From contig NW_003314292.1 of assembly GCF_000143415.4 (NCBI RefSeq), positions 1,067,666 to 1,131,665 of the forward strand: a stretch of 64,000 nucleotides of DNA, read 5' to 3'. The stretch comes from Selaginella moellendorffii (taxonomy: Eukaryota > Streptophyta > Lycopodiopsida > Selaginellales > Selaginellaceae). Made by a program: the position numbers and the translations under genes. Positions 54,452-64,000 of the stretch are shown in pieces. Below the pieces are notes generated by a model. It was not told where the DNA came from, ran no database searches, and was given only the letters and a program-made list of their open reading frames with translations. The first letter of the stretch is position 1; each line of letters starts with the position of its first letter.

Positions 54452-55660
54452 TTAAGCTGCACGAGCTTTTTTCACGATCAAGTCGCTGCCGCTGGGAAGA
54501 CTCCTCTTCACTCCACAGCGCCTGCTCCGTGTCGCCATCTCGGTCTTGCTACTGCTGCTGCAATGCTTCACGATCCAGGGATGTGCAAGCACACAGTCCA
54601 GCGTTATCCTCTTGCTCGGTTCGACAGCTAACATCCCCCGGAGGAGATCCTCCGCTTGGTCCGAGCCAAAACCAGTTGGAAATGCTCTCGCTCTCAAGAA
54701 ATCGATCTCCATTCTTGACTTGTAACCCCTCAACAGCTCGTATGCAATGACTCCCAAACCCCACACATCAATGGCTGCCGTGTAGAAGCTCTGTGATTCT
54801 CCCTTGCGACCCTTAGTCGCCATCACCTCTGGTGCCATGTACTTCTCCGTGCCACAATACTTTGACATCTCCCTGTGCAGGTCTGTGGCTATCTCGAAGT
54901 CTCCAATCAGAACATCGTGCACACCAGTGGCATTGAGCTTGACAAGAATGTTCTCTGGCTTGAGATCCCGGTGGATAATTCCCCTGGAGTGGATTGCCTT
55001 GAGCGTTTCAGCCAGCTTCTTGATGGTCTTCACTGCATCCTCCTCCCTCATCAGCCAGCAGTTGATCAATCCCTCGCATAGGTTTGGGCCGCACAGCTCC
55101 ATGACGATAGTGCCATAACACTTGGCACCATCTCTCTCCCTGACAAAGCCCTTCAAGGAAACGACCCTAGGGCAGGCGTGAAGCTTGGACATGAGCCGAG
55201 CTTCTCTCTCGGCATCACTCCCCGATCGAAACAACTTTCCAGCATATGTGTTGTGGCCATTATGGATCATGAAAACTTGCCTTTGTCCTCCACATCCCAG
55301 CCGCTTGCCCCTCATGTAAAACTTGAGAAGCTCACTACAGTCATCCTCGCTCAACTCACGGGTGTCACGCGCCATCGCTCCCAACCTTTCTAGACCTAGC
55401 TTCTTCAAAACGGGTTTATATCGACGGCTGGGATGATGTCTGATGGACGGTAGCGATGCCACGGGATCTTTGCTGTGAAAAACGAGAACCCAAAACATTG
55501 GTAAGGATATACCAGAAAATACTGGATCATAAAATCTATCTGTAACTTTCCTCAACATTGTGCCTGAAGTTTTTGGATCTCCCAGAAAAGCCCGTCCTGT
55601 AGAAAGGCTCGAGCAACAGGCAATTACCTCAGAGGGCGTCTGCGAGTTGACATTAATCAA
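54452..55660 (-). CDS. Protein kinase copy 2 with catalytic substitutions, fused to oligopeptidase-derived leader
   Basis: The kinase part (55375-54452) is about 95 percent identical by eye to the kinase at 38730-39653. Two landmark residues differ: the glycine loop reads G-C-G-G-Q-R (third Gly to Arg) and the DFG motif reads D-F-E. Lys47 and H-R-D are kept. These changes predict weak or no catalysis. The frame is open upstream to 55660; the 95 added residues include an oligopeptidase exon (INVNSQTPSEVIA, F-L-G-D-P-K-T-S). Whether the fusion is translated is unknown; the kinase ATG at 55375 alone would give 307 residues. Confidence 0.65.
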   Translation of the reverse strand: MINVNSQTPSEVIACCSSLSTGRAFLGDPKTSGTMLRKVTDRFYDPVFSGISLPMFWVLVFHSKDPVASLPSIRHHPSRRYKPVLKKLGLERLGAMARDTRELSEDDCSELLKFYMRGKRLGCGGQRQVFMIHNGHNTYAGKLFRSGSDAEREARLMSKLHACPRVVSLKGFVRERDGAKCYGTIVMELCGPNLCEGLINCWLMREEDAVKTIKKLAETLKAIHSRGIIHRDLKPENILVKLNATGVHDVLIGDFEIATDLHREMSKYCGTEKYMAPEVMATKGRKGESQSFYTAAIDVWGLGVIAYELLRGYKSRMEIDFLRARAFPTGFGSDQAEDLLRGMLAVEPSKRITLDCVLAHPWIVKHCSSSSKTEMATRSRRCGVKRSLPSGSDLIVKKARAA

Positions 55661-56508
55661 AACGTATTGCTAGTTTTTGGTTCTTGTAACATTGACAAAG
55701 TTCTTTGGATTGTTGTCGTGATAAATTAGAAACAAAACAGTTATTCTAGAAGAAAGTTTAACTAGAAACCTGAGGTCAATGTGCTGAATAACTACAAGTG
55801 TAGTAGAGATATTCTCCACCACTCCACACTTATTACACCATCGGTTTTGTGTTCCAGGAGGAGGCTATTGGTCTCCAAGTCTTTGATAAACAATGTGAAA
55901 ATCTCATTGCCACCCAAGTCGATTGTGTATGCTAACAGTTTGTGGTCTCTGGATAGCTTGAAAACACCAAGCTACGCATGGCCTACACTTGTGTAATTAG
56001 GAAGAAGAGAGAAACAAAACAAGAAAAGATCCTCAAAACTTTACTGTGCTTTGCAGCATCACTTCACTCTGCTTCTTGTCGAAAAAACTTGTCAAGAAAG
56101 CCTTCAGCCTTCCACCTTTGCGGGCTCTTTGTCTTGAGTAGATGGGAAACTCTTTCCCATCTGCACGAAATAGTTCTTACATTGTCACTAAGCTTTTCGT
56201 CTAAGCCAAAAACTAAAAATTAAAACGAGGAAGAACTCACCAATCCCCCCAGCGCTCTGGCAGCGACGCGAGCTCCTTCTCCATCCTACTCGCCATTTCC
56301 TGGCGGATCTGGCGCTGCAGCTCCCTTGTCCCAGCCATGGTCGATTGCGCGTGCTGATTCGTCCGCAGCCAGTGGCAGGGATCGTCCCATCTCACGCCGT
56401 GGCGCGTCTTGGGGAACGACGCCGCAGGATCGAATTGCCGCAATGCGCGATCTGGAAGAGAAGAGAGCGCGCGAGAGCGGCAAAGGGCCGACCCTGCTTG
56501 GCAAGCAT
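55470..56508 (-). pseudogene. Prolyl oligopeptidase family fragment (unit 3)
   Basis: Exon 1 (from 56508; S-F-P-K-T-R-H-G-V-R-W-D-D-P-C-H-W-L-R), part of exon 2 near 56190-56040, and propeller exons at 55980-55770 and 55680-55490 match the complete gene. Deletions remove the segment between W-L-R and N-Q-H-A-Q, and the catalytic exons are absent. Its 3' end runs into the kinase frame. Confidence 0.88.
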
Positions 56509-57953
56509 ATTCCTGGAACCTTTCAAGCTCGCAAAATGGCGGGATGCTTAGAACCCGTCCTAAGGCGCAGTGGCTTTCTTCTTGCCTGCGCGAGCAGATG
56601 GGAGCGTCACAGTTGCCGGTAGACTCGTGCGCCGAGAAATGCTTTGCGCAGCTCCTCGCTGCCGATTTCAATCTCGTCACCGATGCTGTGCTTCCTCCAG
56701 GGATCCAGGCGATGCACAAAGTGGAGCTAGCGGGCCCATTCGTTCTACAAGTAAGTGAAAGTTTTTCTATATTTCTTTTTATCGATGGGAGCATGGCACA
56801 CAGGTAGATGAAACGGTGGACATTTGCTGCGGCCTCAAGGATCGCTACCAGGAAAGAAATGCTGGAATTGGAAGTCGATGCTTGAAGCTATCCATGACTG
56901 ACGGTGCTCAACGAGTTTTTGGCATTGAGTATCGTCCTATCCCACAGCTCAAAGTGTTACAACCAGCTGGTTTGAAGGTACGCGTTCAAGAAATCCTTTC
57001 AAGTCTTTTCCTTGATTTTTCTTTCTCCCAACCGCAGATTTGCGTAAGGAATGTCTGCATTCGGAGAGGGATGTTTCTTCTCGTCCCAGAAATTGTTACT
57101 GTTCTAGGAGGTGTTGTCCAAGAGCTTGAAGAGGCTCGACAGAGAGTGGTAAATCAAGTAAACAAACCTCCTCGGGGAAACAGGTAAAGTTTTCTTCTTC
57201 GTGTACTAGTTAAGGATATTTGCAGGCACCCGCGTGGTACTACTCCACCATCGTTGGAAGAGCAACTTACACAAGCTGCCTGGCCCCGAACTCCTGACGT
57301 CCAAGAAAACAATGGCGCTGCAGCCAATCCTGGAAGTGAGCAGCAACCTTCTTCGACTGTTCGTGATCATCCAGTGACTGTGTTTGCTTTCTTTCTTTCG
57401 TTCTTCTATCCTTGTATTTTGATTTTCTGTCTCTACTTTTTTGTCTTCAGGAAGGCAAGCACCTGTTTCTATAGAAGATTTTTCTCGCGGTTCATATTCC
57501 TACAGTGAACAAACACCAAGTAAATACAAAGAAGGCCTTTCAGGTTTTCTCTCCATGCCTAATTCTTTTGATGTTCACCTCCAGGACAGGACGAAACTAT
57601 GCATCGGACCTCGTCTGGCACACCTTCCGAGACTTCTATCGGCTAGGGAACTTCGTGTATTTGTATGCTTTCCCTCCAATCCAATGAAACCAGGAGTAGA
57701 AGACAACTGCACAGTAAGTTTTATGATCTTCAGATTTTCGTGACATATGTCTGTCCATTTTTCAGCCGCAGACAGCCTGGAGTCCCCTCCCTTTACGTAT
57801 CTGGCGGTTCTACAGAGGCGGTTTATGGAGTCTGGTGTAGTTCAATCAGGCCGAGTTAAGGTAACAAAGAAAAGAAAAAAGAAAGCACGATTCGTTTTCT
57901 GGATACAGTGTTTCCTTACAGCCGTGAAAGAGTTCCTTTTCAAGGATCGCAAT

Positions 57954-58881
57954 CATGGTTGGTCCCGACCGTTCTGAATGCCGACCGCCTGACTGCCCGA
58001 CTGTGGTTATCGACCGGCTGTGAAAATGCCGAACGGCCGAACGGTTCACAAATTTTTTTTTTTTAAAAAAAAACATTTTTAGTAAAACCACATTAATAAA
58101 AGTAGGAAAACCAAAGCATTAAACCAAACTAAACCAAACCAAAGCATTAAACCAAACCAAACCAACTACTATTCATCTTCTTCAACATCTTCGGCAAGTC
58201 CCTCGACATCTCCAGCATCTTTCTCAACAATCACATCTTCATTTGGAAGATCTTCTTCGGCTAAATCTTCTATACCAAGAGATTTAAGCCTAGCTTGCAT
58301 CTCTACATTTGAAGGGGCATTTGCGATTTGGTCCACAAACATTTGGCGAACTTGGTTCTGAACATGAAGAGGAACATTTGAAGCACTACATGCTTCAATA
58401 TCATGCCCAGAAACTTTAGCAAGATGCACCTTGATGCATTTCGGCAGACCCCCATACATTTTACCACAATAATTACATTTCCAACGCCTAGCTCCTTTGC
58501 TAGAAGCATAAGGAGTGAGCTTGGTAACATGGGACCATGCCCAATTGGGCGCCATTGCTCAATTGTGCCAGAATCGCTATGAATCTCTACAATCAAATCT
58601 CTAGAATCACTGAATTTCCATTTTAGGGCAAAAACTTCAAGCGTCGCAGATTGGGCGATTTGATTTGCGAGGCCTTAGCGCTGCTCCACGCTCAATCGAA
58701 AGCAGAGGCAGGTACGCACGCAGCTCCTATGCCCTCCTCGCCGCAGCAGCATCAGAAATCTAGTGCGATCACCATTTTTTTTGCCAAACAGAATCACTGA
58801 ATGGACCTGTCCGACCGCGTTTGGCCAACCGCATTCGGCGGCGGTTGGGGTTTCGGCCGAACGCAGTCGGGACCAACCATG
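57954..58881. mobile_element. Non-autonomous hAT-type transposon, 928 bp, with 8-bp target duplication
   Basis: Terminal inverted repeats CATGGTTGGTCCCGAC (left, 57954) and GTCGGGACCAACCATG (right, ending 58881) match perfectly. They are flanked by the direct 8-bp duplication ATCGCAAT at 57946-57953 and 58882-58889. An 8-bp duplication is the hAT hallmark. The uninterrupted site can be read in RMI1 copy 1 near 36115-36130 with one ATCGCAAT. Subterminal regions are dense in GCCGAACGG/CCGACCG motifs. It encodes a BED finger but no catalytic transposase. Confidence 0.93.
58169..58555 (-). CDS. BED zinc-finger protein carried by the hAT element
   Basis: 128 residues. Begins M-A-P-N-W-A-W-S-H-V-T-K-L, then K-C-N-Y-C-G-K-M-Y-G-G, K-V-H-L-A-K-V-S-G-H-D-I-E-A-C: the C-x2-C and H/C pattern of BED fingers at the N-terminus of hAT transposases, which bind element ends. 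The rest is acidic (E-E-D-L-P-N-E-D-V-I-V-E, ends V-E-E-D-E). The DDE catalytic domain and dimerisation region are absent, so on its own it could bind but not cut DNA. Confidence 0.8.
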   Translation of the reverse strand: MAPNWAWSHVTKLTPYASSKGARRWKCNYCGKMYGGLPKCIKVHLAKVSGHDIEACSASNVPLHVQNQVRQMFVDQIANAPSNVEMQARLKSLGIEDLAEEDLPNEDVIVEKDAGDVEGLAEDVEEDE

Positions 58882-59295
58882 ATCGCAATGAATACCGGCT
58901 GGCGATATATATCGAAGATGGAAGCAAGCTTTAGTGAACCACAAGGTAAAGCTTCAATTCTGTTTAGTCAAGACTATAGTCTCCGATTTTGCAGCTGGTT
59001 GAGAGGATGATCGGACACTCCCCTTTGGAAGTAAGTGCCGCTATAGCGAGCAACGAACACGCGCAAATGAAATCAAAGATGAGAGAACTTCAAGCTTTCC
59101 TCAAGAGATACCAGGTATTATTGTTTTTCTTCTTGTACTTTTGACTGGTTATTTTCTTCAGGGATACATGGACATAGAATTCGGGGACATCGTGAGGGTT
59201 GTGGCCGTGAACGAATGCCTACATGCATCTGGAGAGGGATGGACCCTTCTCACCCAAGTTGAGGCCCAAAGCTCGAGTAGTACGGAGATTGGACT

Positions 59296-59511
59296 TGTTT
59301 AATATTAATTAGAATATATTTATTATTAAATCACTCTGTGAGTGTTTGGAATATGGAAAGGGAATATAGAAATGTGCATATCAATTAGCTCAAAAACCCT
59401 AGTTTATATACAAAAGTGAGTAGTCTAGATTGAAACCAATCCGACGGCTACCAAAATCCCACTACGCTAATATTAGTATACGGCATTGTAGCCATACACT
59501 TGGCCCTCACA
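59296..59511 (-). repeat. Solo-facing 3' LTR of the minus-strand gypsy copy
   Basis: The 216-bp unit runs from TGTTTAATATTAATTAG to CTTGGCCCTCACA on this strand (TG...CA ends). It is followed by TCATCCCCTCCTCTT, the complement of a polypurine tract, as expected where a minus-strand element meets its 3' LTR. Read on the minus strand it has a TATATAAA box. Confidence 0.75.
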
Positions 59512-61905
59512 TCATCCCCTCCTCTTGGAATAATGGAAGACTATCAGGGTTCTCTTGTAGACGGGCTGGGATCTGGAGGAACGTCAGGAGGAGGCATCGG
59601 CGGATCTGTAGGTGGTATTAATTGCTCCTGATCCCTTTGTATGAAGTGTTTAAACTGCTGCACATGCACAATCTCTGGAGGATCGGCCTGCTAGACATTA
59701 TGCCAAACCTCATAAACTTGTGGTCCAACTTGCCACAACACCCGATATGGTCCTTTCCACTGTGCAAGGAGCCCCTTAGATAAACCACGTACCGTAAGAT
59801 GGGGAAAACGGACTAACACTAAATCATCCACTTTGTACTCTATAGGTGCACGATGATGAGAGTTGTACTGTTGTTGTTCTCCCACTTGTACGCGGCCTAA
59901 GTGTTTGGCAGACTCTGCTTGGACAAGTGAAAGAATGCTTGTCAAATACTGATCCCATGACCTAGCATCCGCAGCTCGGGGCAATTGTGAAGGTAAACTT
60001 AGCTCTGTTGGTAATATTGGATCATGACCATATAAGAGTTTATATGGTGAAGCACCAACAGAACTCTGCACCCCTGTGACGTATGCATACCAAAGAGACG
60101 GCAACTAACCATCCCAATCTGAATGCTGAAAGTTCATATACTTCGCAATCATCCCCCTGAATGTCCAAACGAGTTGTTCCATCAGACCGTCTGATTGTGG
60201 ATGATAAGCACTCGTGAAAGTGTGGCGTATCCCCAACCAAGACGTCAAAATATAAAATTCTTCAGCCATAAATGCGGGACCATTATCCGAAAGAATCCGC
60301 TCTGGACAAGAATGCTGGAACACCACTCGATTGAGGAAGAAGTATCCAACAGCAGTTGCAGAGGTGCTAGCAAGAGCACCAACTTCCACCCAACGAGTCA
60401 AGTAGTCAAAAGCAATAATAACATACTCATTGCTAGCAGTTGATCGTGGAAAAGGTCCTATAAGATCAAACGCCACCAATTCAAACAGACGGGAAACTGC
60501 AATTGACTCCAACTGTCCTTCCGCAGCCCGAAAGGGAGTATAAGCTTAGCACCAAACGCAGCTACACACATACCGGATAATATCACGTCACATCTCCAGC
60601 CAATAGAAAGACCTGCGTAGCTTCTCGATTACACAATGATGTCCCATATGCCCACCTAGAACAGGAGAATCATGGTAGGCATGGAGAAACCGCAGAATAA
60701 AGATAGAAGGCACCACCAGCCGTAAATGATCATTAGGATTCATCCCCATAAAATAAAGAAGGCCATCTTCAAGGCAATATTGAGAATGTAAATGCCGGAA
60801 AGGCAAGTCATTAGCAAGTGATGCAGGATTCTCAAACCCATCTCGAAGCCTTCGAATCCACAGCTCAACCTTTTGAGCCTCGCGAACCTCATTAAGAGAA
60901 GGTAGATCTTGCTCTTCACCTTATGGACATTAAACGTCAAGTACAGCAACCGTCGACGGCACAGAATCCTCGTCTAGAAAATCCACAGAGGCTGGAACAA
61001 CAGCCTCATCAAAAACATGAGAAGAGAATGGAGAAGGAAGAGGAGCTCGAGAAAGGGCATCAGCATCAATCATAGAACTCCCTAGGCGATGAACAACATC
61101 AAAATCATATATCTAAAGCTTCAAAGCCCATCGAGCAATATGACCAACCAGGTTCTTCCGTTTCAATAATGAAGTAACAGCAGCATGATCACCTTCAAGT
61201 AACATCCGAGAACCATGTAGATATACATGAAGTTTCTCGAAACCCCAAACTGCTACTAAACACTCCTTCTCTATTGTGGAGTAGTTCATTTCCGCTGGTT
61301 GTAATGTACAGCTTATATACACAATAGGATGGCACTGACCAGGCACACTCGAGCTTTCTTGCATCAATGCACTTCCAAGATCAATGTCAGAAGCATCCAC
61401 GTGCAAAATAAAAGGTCGAGTGTAGTAAGGATATGCTAAAACGGGAGGAGTCATCAATAGCTTCTTAAGATCCCCGAATGCTCGCTCACAATCCGGAGAC
61501 CAAATGAAAGATGATGTTGATGACTTCAGCAATGCTCGCAACGGTGCAATGCGATCAGAAAGATGATCCACAAAATGACCAAGATACTGCACCTTGCCCA
61601 AGAAGCGCTGCACATCATTCACACACTTCGGAGTAAGGAACTTTAGAATAGCCACAAGTTTGTCAGGATCAACTTGCAAACCCTCACGAGAAATACGGTA
61701 CCCAAGATAAGTTGTATCCCTAGACCCAAACACGCATTTCGACTGCTTCAGCTATAAACCAACGTTACGTAGCCAATCCAACACTTTACAAACATCATGA
61801 ACGTGCTCCTCCCACGTCCCCTCCGATTGAATCAAGACATCATCAATGAAGTCAGTAGTCACCTCTGGCATATCACAAAAAACCTCGTCCATCATCCACT
61901 GTGCG
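59296..61905 (-). mobile_element. Ty3/gypsy element, minus-strand copy, 5' truncated in RT
   Basis: From right to left: the end of RT (joins near 61905 at W-M-M-D-E-V, with F-I-D-D-V-L), RNase H (Y-T-R-P-F-I-L-H-V-D-A-S-D), integrase zinc and core domains (about 60810-60110; I-G-P-F-P-R-S, S-D-N-G-P, S-A-Y-H-P-Q-S-D-G) and a post-integrase segment (to about 59695; V-D-D-L-V-L-V-R, W-K-G-P-Y-R-V). No chromodomain is seen. Stops include KL*IYD near 61110 and others at 60590 and 60105; several are explained by C-to-T changes. Confidence 0.88.
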
Positions 61906-61934
61906 CGAATAAGTTAGTGAATACTTCCATCTTT

Positions 61935-64000
61935 CTTTCGGAAGTATCATCAAGGGGTTCACTCGGCACCGGTTCATCCAGTGTTTACTTTCCAAACTCG
62001 TTTTTATAACAAGAGGTCTTCTATTATTCTCTCCGTGTTGGTTGATATAGGTTCGAGTTTATCTTCTATTGCTCGACCTGTTGCCACACGTTGTCGTCTA
62101 CACTTGCATCATGCGGCAGATCCAGTTTTCATTCTTTATGGCAATGGTTGTACGCATGCATGTGCATGAGATGAGCAGACCTGGTTGTGCGTGTGGGCGA
62201 TCTTGAGCTTGAGTTGCAGTTGTTGCGGGTGGTGCCGAGTCAAGCTTTTGACCTCATTCTTGATATGGATTGATTACAACACAATCATGCCAAGTGTGAC
62301 TTTGAGGCTTCTCCCCTTTGTCTCATACTTCTTTATGTTTCATCCATTCCTCTCACTTCTGTACCTCTTCGTCTTTCTACCTCTACCTCTGCTTCCATTA
62401 ATTTTGTTCCCCACTATTTCCTCCTATGTTTCCATCTTATTCTACTCTTCCCTTTTCCAATCCCTCTGATGATCTTTGTGTTGCAGCTGTTGACCGGCTC
62501 ATGAAGGAGTATTTTGATCTCTTTGAATTTGACTTATCATCTGGGGCCAAGATTGCCACACATCATCTGATTCCAATCAGGGATGCTCGTCCAATCAAGG
62601 TTCCTATTCGTCGTCAGTTACCCAAGGAGATCAAGATTTTACGTGCAAACGTCAAGGAGATGTTGGAGAAGGGTGTTATTTGGAAGTTGCAGAGTCCTTG
62701 GGCATGTGAACCTCATCTTGTGACGAAGCCTGATGGAAGTATTCGTTTCTACATCGACTATCGTCCGTTAAATGAAGTGACGATCCCGGATGTGTACCCT
62801 CTTCCTCACACTACTAATCTCTTGGATCGTCTAGGGCAAATTCGTTGGTTCACCAAGCTAGATCTTGCTTCTGGGTACTAGTAAGTACCGATGGCTGAAG
62901 AAGACATTCCTAAGACTGTTTTTCGTACACCATTTGGTTTGTACGAATTCTTGGTGATGCTGTTTGGTTTGAACAATGCTCCAGCAACTTTCCAGTGGAT
63001 GATGGACGAGGTTCTTTGTGATATGCCAGAAGTGACTGCTGACTTCATTGATGATGTCTTGATTCACTCGGAGGGGATGTGGGAAGAGCACGTTCATGAT
63101 GTTTGTAAAGTGTTGGATTGGCTACGTGACGTTGGTTTAAAGCTGAAGCAGTCGAAGTGCGTGTTTGGGTCCAAGGATACAACTTATCTTGGGTACCATA
63201 TTTCTCGTGAGGGTTTGCAAGTTGATCCTGACAAACTTGTGGCTGTTCTTAAGTTCCTTACTCTGAAGTGTGTAAATAATGTGCAGCGCTTCTTGGGCAA
63301 GGTGCAGTATCTTGGTCGTTTTGTGGATCATCTTTCTGATCGCCCTGCACCATTGCGAGTGTTGCTGAAGTCATCAACATCATCTTTCATCTGGTCTCCG
63401 GATTGTGAGTGAACGTTCGGGGATCTCAAAGAGCTATTGACGACTCCTCCAGTTTTGAAATATCCTTACTACACTCGACCTTTTATTTTGCGCATGGATG
63501 CTTCTGACATTGGTCTTGGAGGTGTATTGATGCAAGAAAGCTCGAGTGTGCCTGGTCAGCACCATCCTATTGCGTATATAAGCTGTACATTACAACCAGC
63601 GGAAATGAACTACTCCACGACAGAGAAGGAGTGTTTAGCAGCAGTTTGGGGTTTCGAGAAACTTCATGTATATCTACATGGTTCTCGGACATTACTTGAA
63701 GGTGATCATACTGCTGTTACTTCATTATTGAAGCGGAAGAACCTGGTTGGTTGTACTGCTTGATGGGCTTTGAAGCTTTAGATATATGATTTTGATGTTG
63801 TTCATCGCCTAGGGAGTTCTATGGTTGATGCTGATGTCCTATCTAGAGCTCCTCTTCCTTCTCCATTCTCTTCTCATGTTTTTGATGAGCCTGTTGTTCC
63901 AGCATCTGTGGATTTTCTAGACAAGAATTTTGTGCCATCGACGGTTGCTGTATTTGACGTTTAATGTCCATAAGGTGAAGAGCAAGATCTACCTTCTCTT
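61935..64000 (+). mobile_element. Ty3/gypsy element, plus-strand copy running off the window
   Basis: Same family as the minus copy, pointing the other way. Protease-like segment at about 62035-62160 (V-L-V-D-I-G-S-S, where the family has D-T/S-G), a M-D-W-L-Q-H-N box near 62260, RT from 62475 to 63140 (V-T-K-P-D-G-S-I-R, L-D-L-A-S-G-Y, N-A-P-A-T-F, intact F-I-D-D catalytic box), RNase H 63440-63770. Premature stops: TAG TAA in place of Trp-Gln at 62879-62884, TGA at 63410-63412, TGA near 63762, and a TAG (KL*IYD) shared with the minus copy. Integrase lies beyond the window. Confidence 0.88.

Larger units (their letters stand above)
56540..59290 (+). pseudogene. RMI1 copy 3, interrupted by a hAT element
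   Basis: Exons equivalent to copy 1 are in order at about 56560-56751, 56805-56978, 57039-57184, 57226-57380, 57452-57544, 57586-57714, 57768-57861, 57914-57953, then after the insertion 58890-58953, 59003-59113 and 59162-59300. The first about 58 bases of the copy-1 coding region, including its ATG, are deleted (GAACCCGTCCTAAGGCGC junction near 56555). The hAT element splits the exon coding F-L-F-K-D-R-N, and a 10-base loss follows it. Confidence 0.9.
54136..59900. repeat. Segmental inverted duplication, block B
   Basis: Reverse complement of block A (34825-39975): RMI1 tail, kinase (-), oligopeptidase fragment (-), RMI1 (+), retrotransposon end. It is longer than A mainly because of a 928-bp hAT insertion and retained oligopeptidase exons. 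Confidence 0.9.

Overview
This window is nuclear DNA of a land plant with a compact, intron-rich gene style. Most introns are about 45-60 nt with GT-AG ends. The gene set (an organelle-type PPR protein, a plastid-type heme oxygenase-like protein, 6-phosphogluconolactonase, an organellar RadA homologue, RMI1, an ABCC transporter, nicotinamidase) is embryophyte. Very short introns, dense genes and AT-rich decayed retrotransposons are what I would expect from a Selaginella-like lycophyte. The species is inference; the plant assignment is firm.

Layout. 1-9.1 kb: a broken Ty3/gypsy chromovirus flanked by inverted minisatellite arms, then gene-poor repeat debris. 9.1-12.0 kb: a PPR gene (+) converging on a heme oxygenase-like gene (-). 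12.0-18.1 kb: AT-rich decayed repeats with a 184-base assembly gap. 18.1-19.8 kb: a five-exon gene of unknown function. 19.8-22.6 kb: no gene seen. 22.6-34.2 kb: a tight gene cluster: 6-phosphogluconolactonase (+), macro-domain protein (-), RadA (+), an ABCC gene fragment, a second macro-domain-like locus (-), a ValRS-like orphan start, hypothetical ORFs (+) and nicotinamidase (-). 34.2-35.7 kb: mutated gypsy remnant. 35.7-40.7 kb: RMI1 (-), an oligopeptidase fragment (+), a protein kinase (+) and small fragments. 41.2-50.5 kb: F-box pseudogene, lipid-transfer-like gene, ABCC transporter (-), an intronless coiled-coil gene (+) and a small secreted protein gene (-). 50.7-59.3 kb: complete prolyl oligopeptidase family gene (-), a decayed RMI1 (+), a second kinase copy (-) fused to oligopeptidase sequence, another oligopeptidase fragment (-), and a third RMI1 (+) interrupted by a hAT element. 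59.3-64 kb: two gypsy copies in head-to-head orientation.

The main structural feature is an inverted segmental duplication. Block 34.8-40.0 kb matches 54.1-59.9 kb in reverse complement and carries RMI1, oligopeptidase fragment, kinase and the tail of another RMI1. A related RMI1/oligopeptidase pair sits at 50.7-54.2 kb, so this divergent pair occurs three times, and one complete-looking copy of each gene survives in different units. Transposons are closely involved: the surviving RMI1 takes its stop codon from a retrotransposon end, and one RMI1 copy carries a clean hAT insertion whose empty site can be read in the paralogue. A second theme is cytosine-deamination-like decay: many premature stops in the gypsy copies are explained by C-to-T or G-to-A change. 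Ordinary metabolism genes (pentose phosphate, NAD salvage, ADP-ribose processing, organellar DNA repair) lie between and do not form an operon-like pathway. I found no clearly new molecular system; the best leads are the duplication/chimera events and lineage-specific genes.
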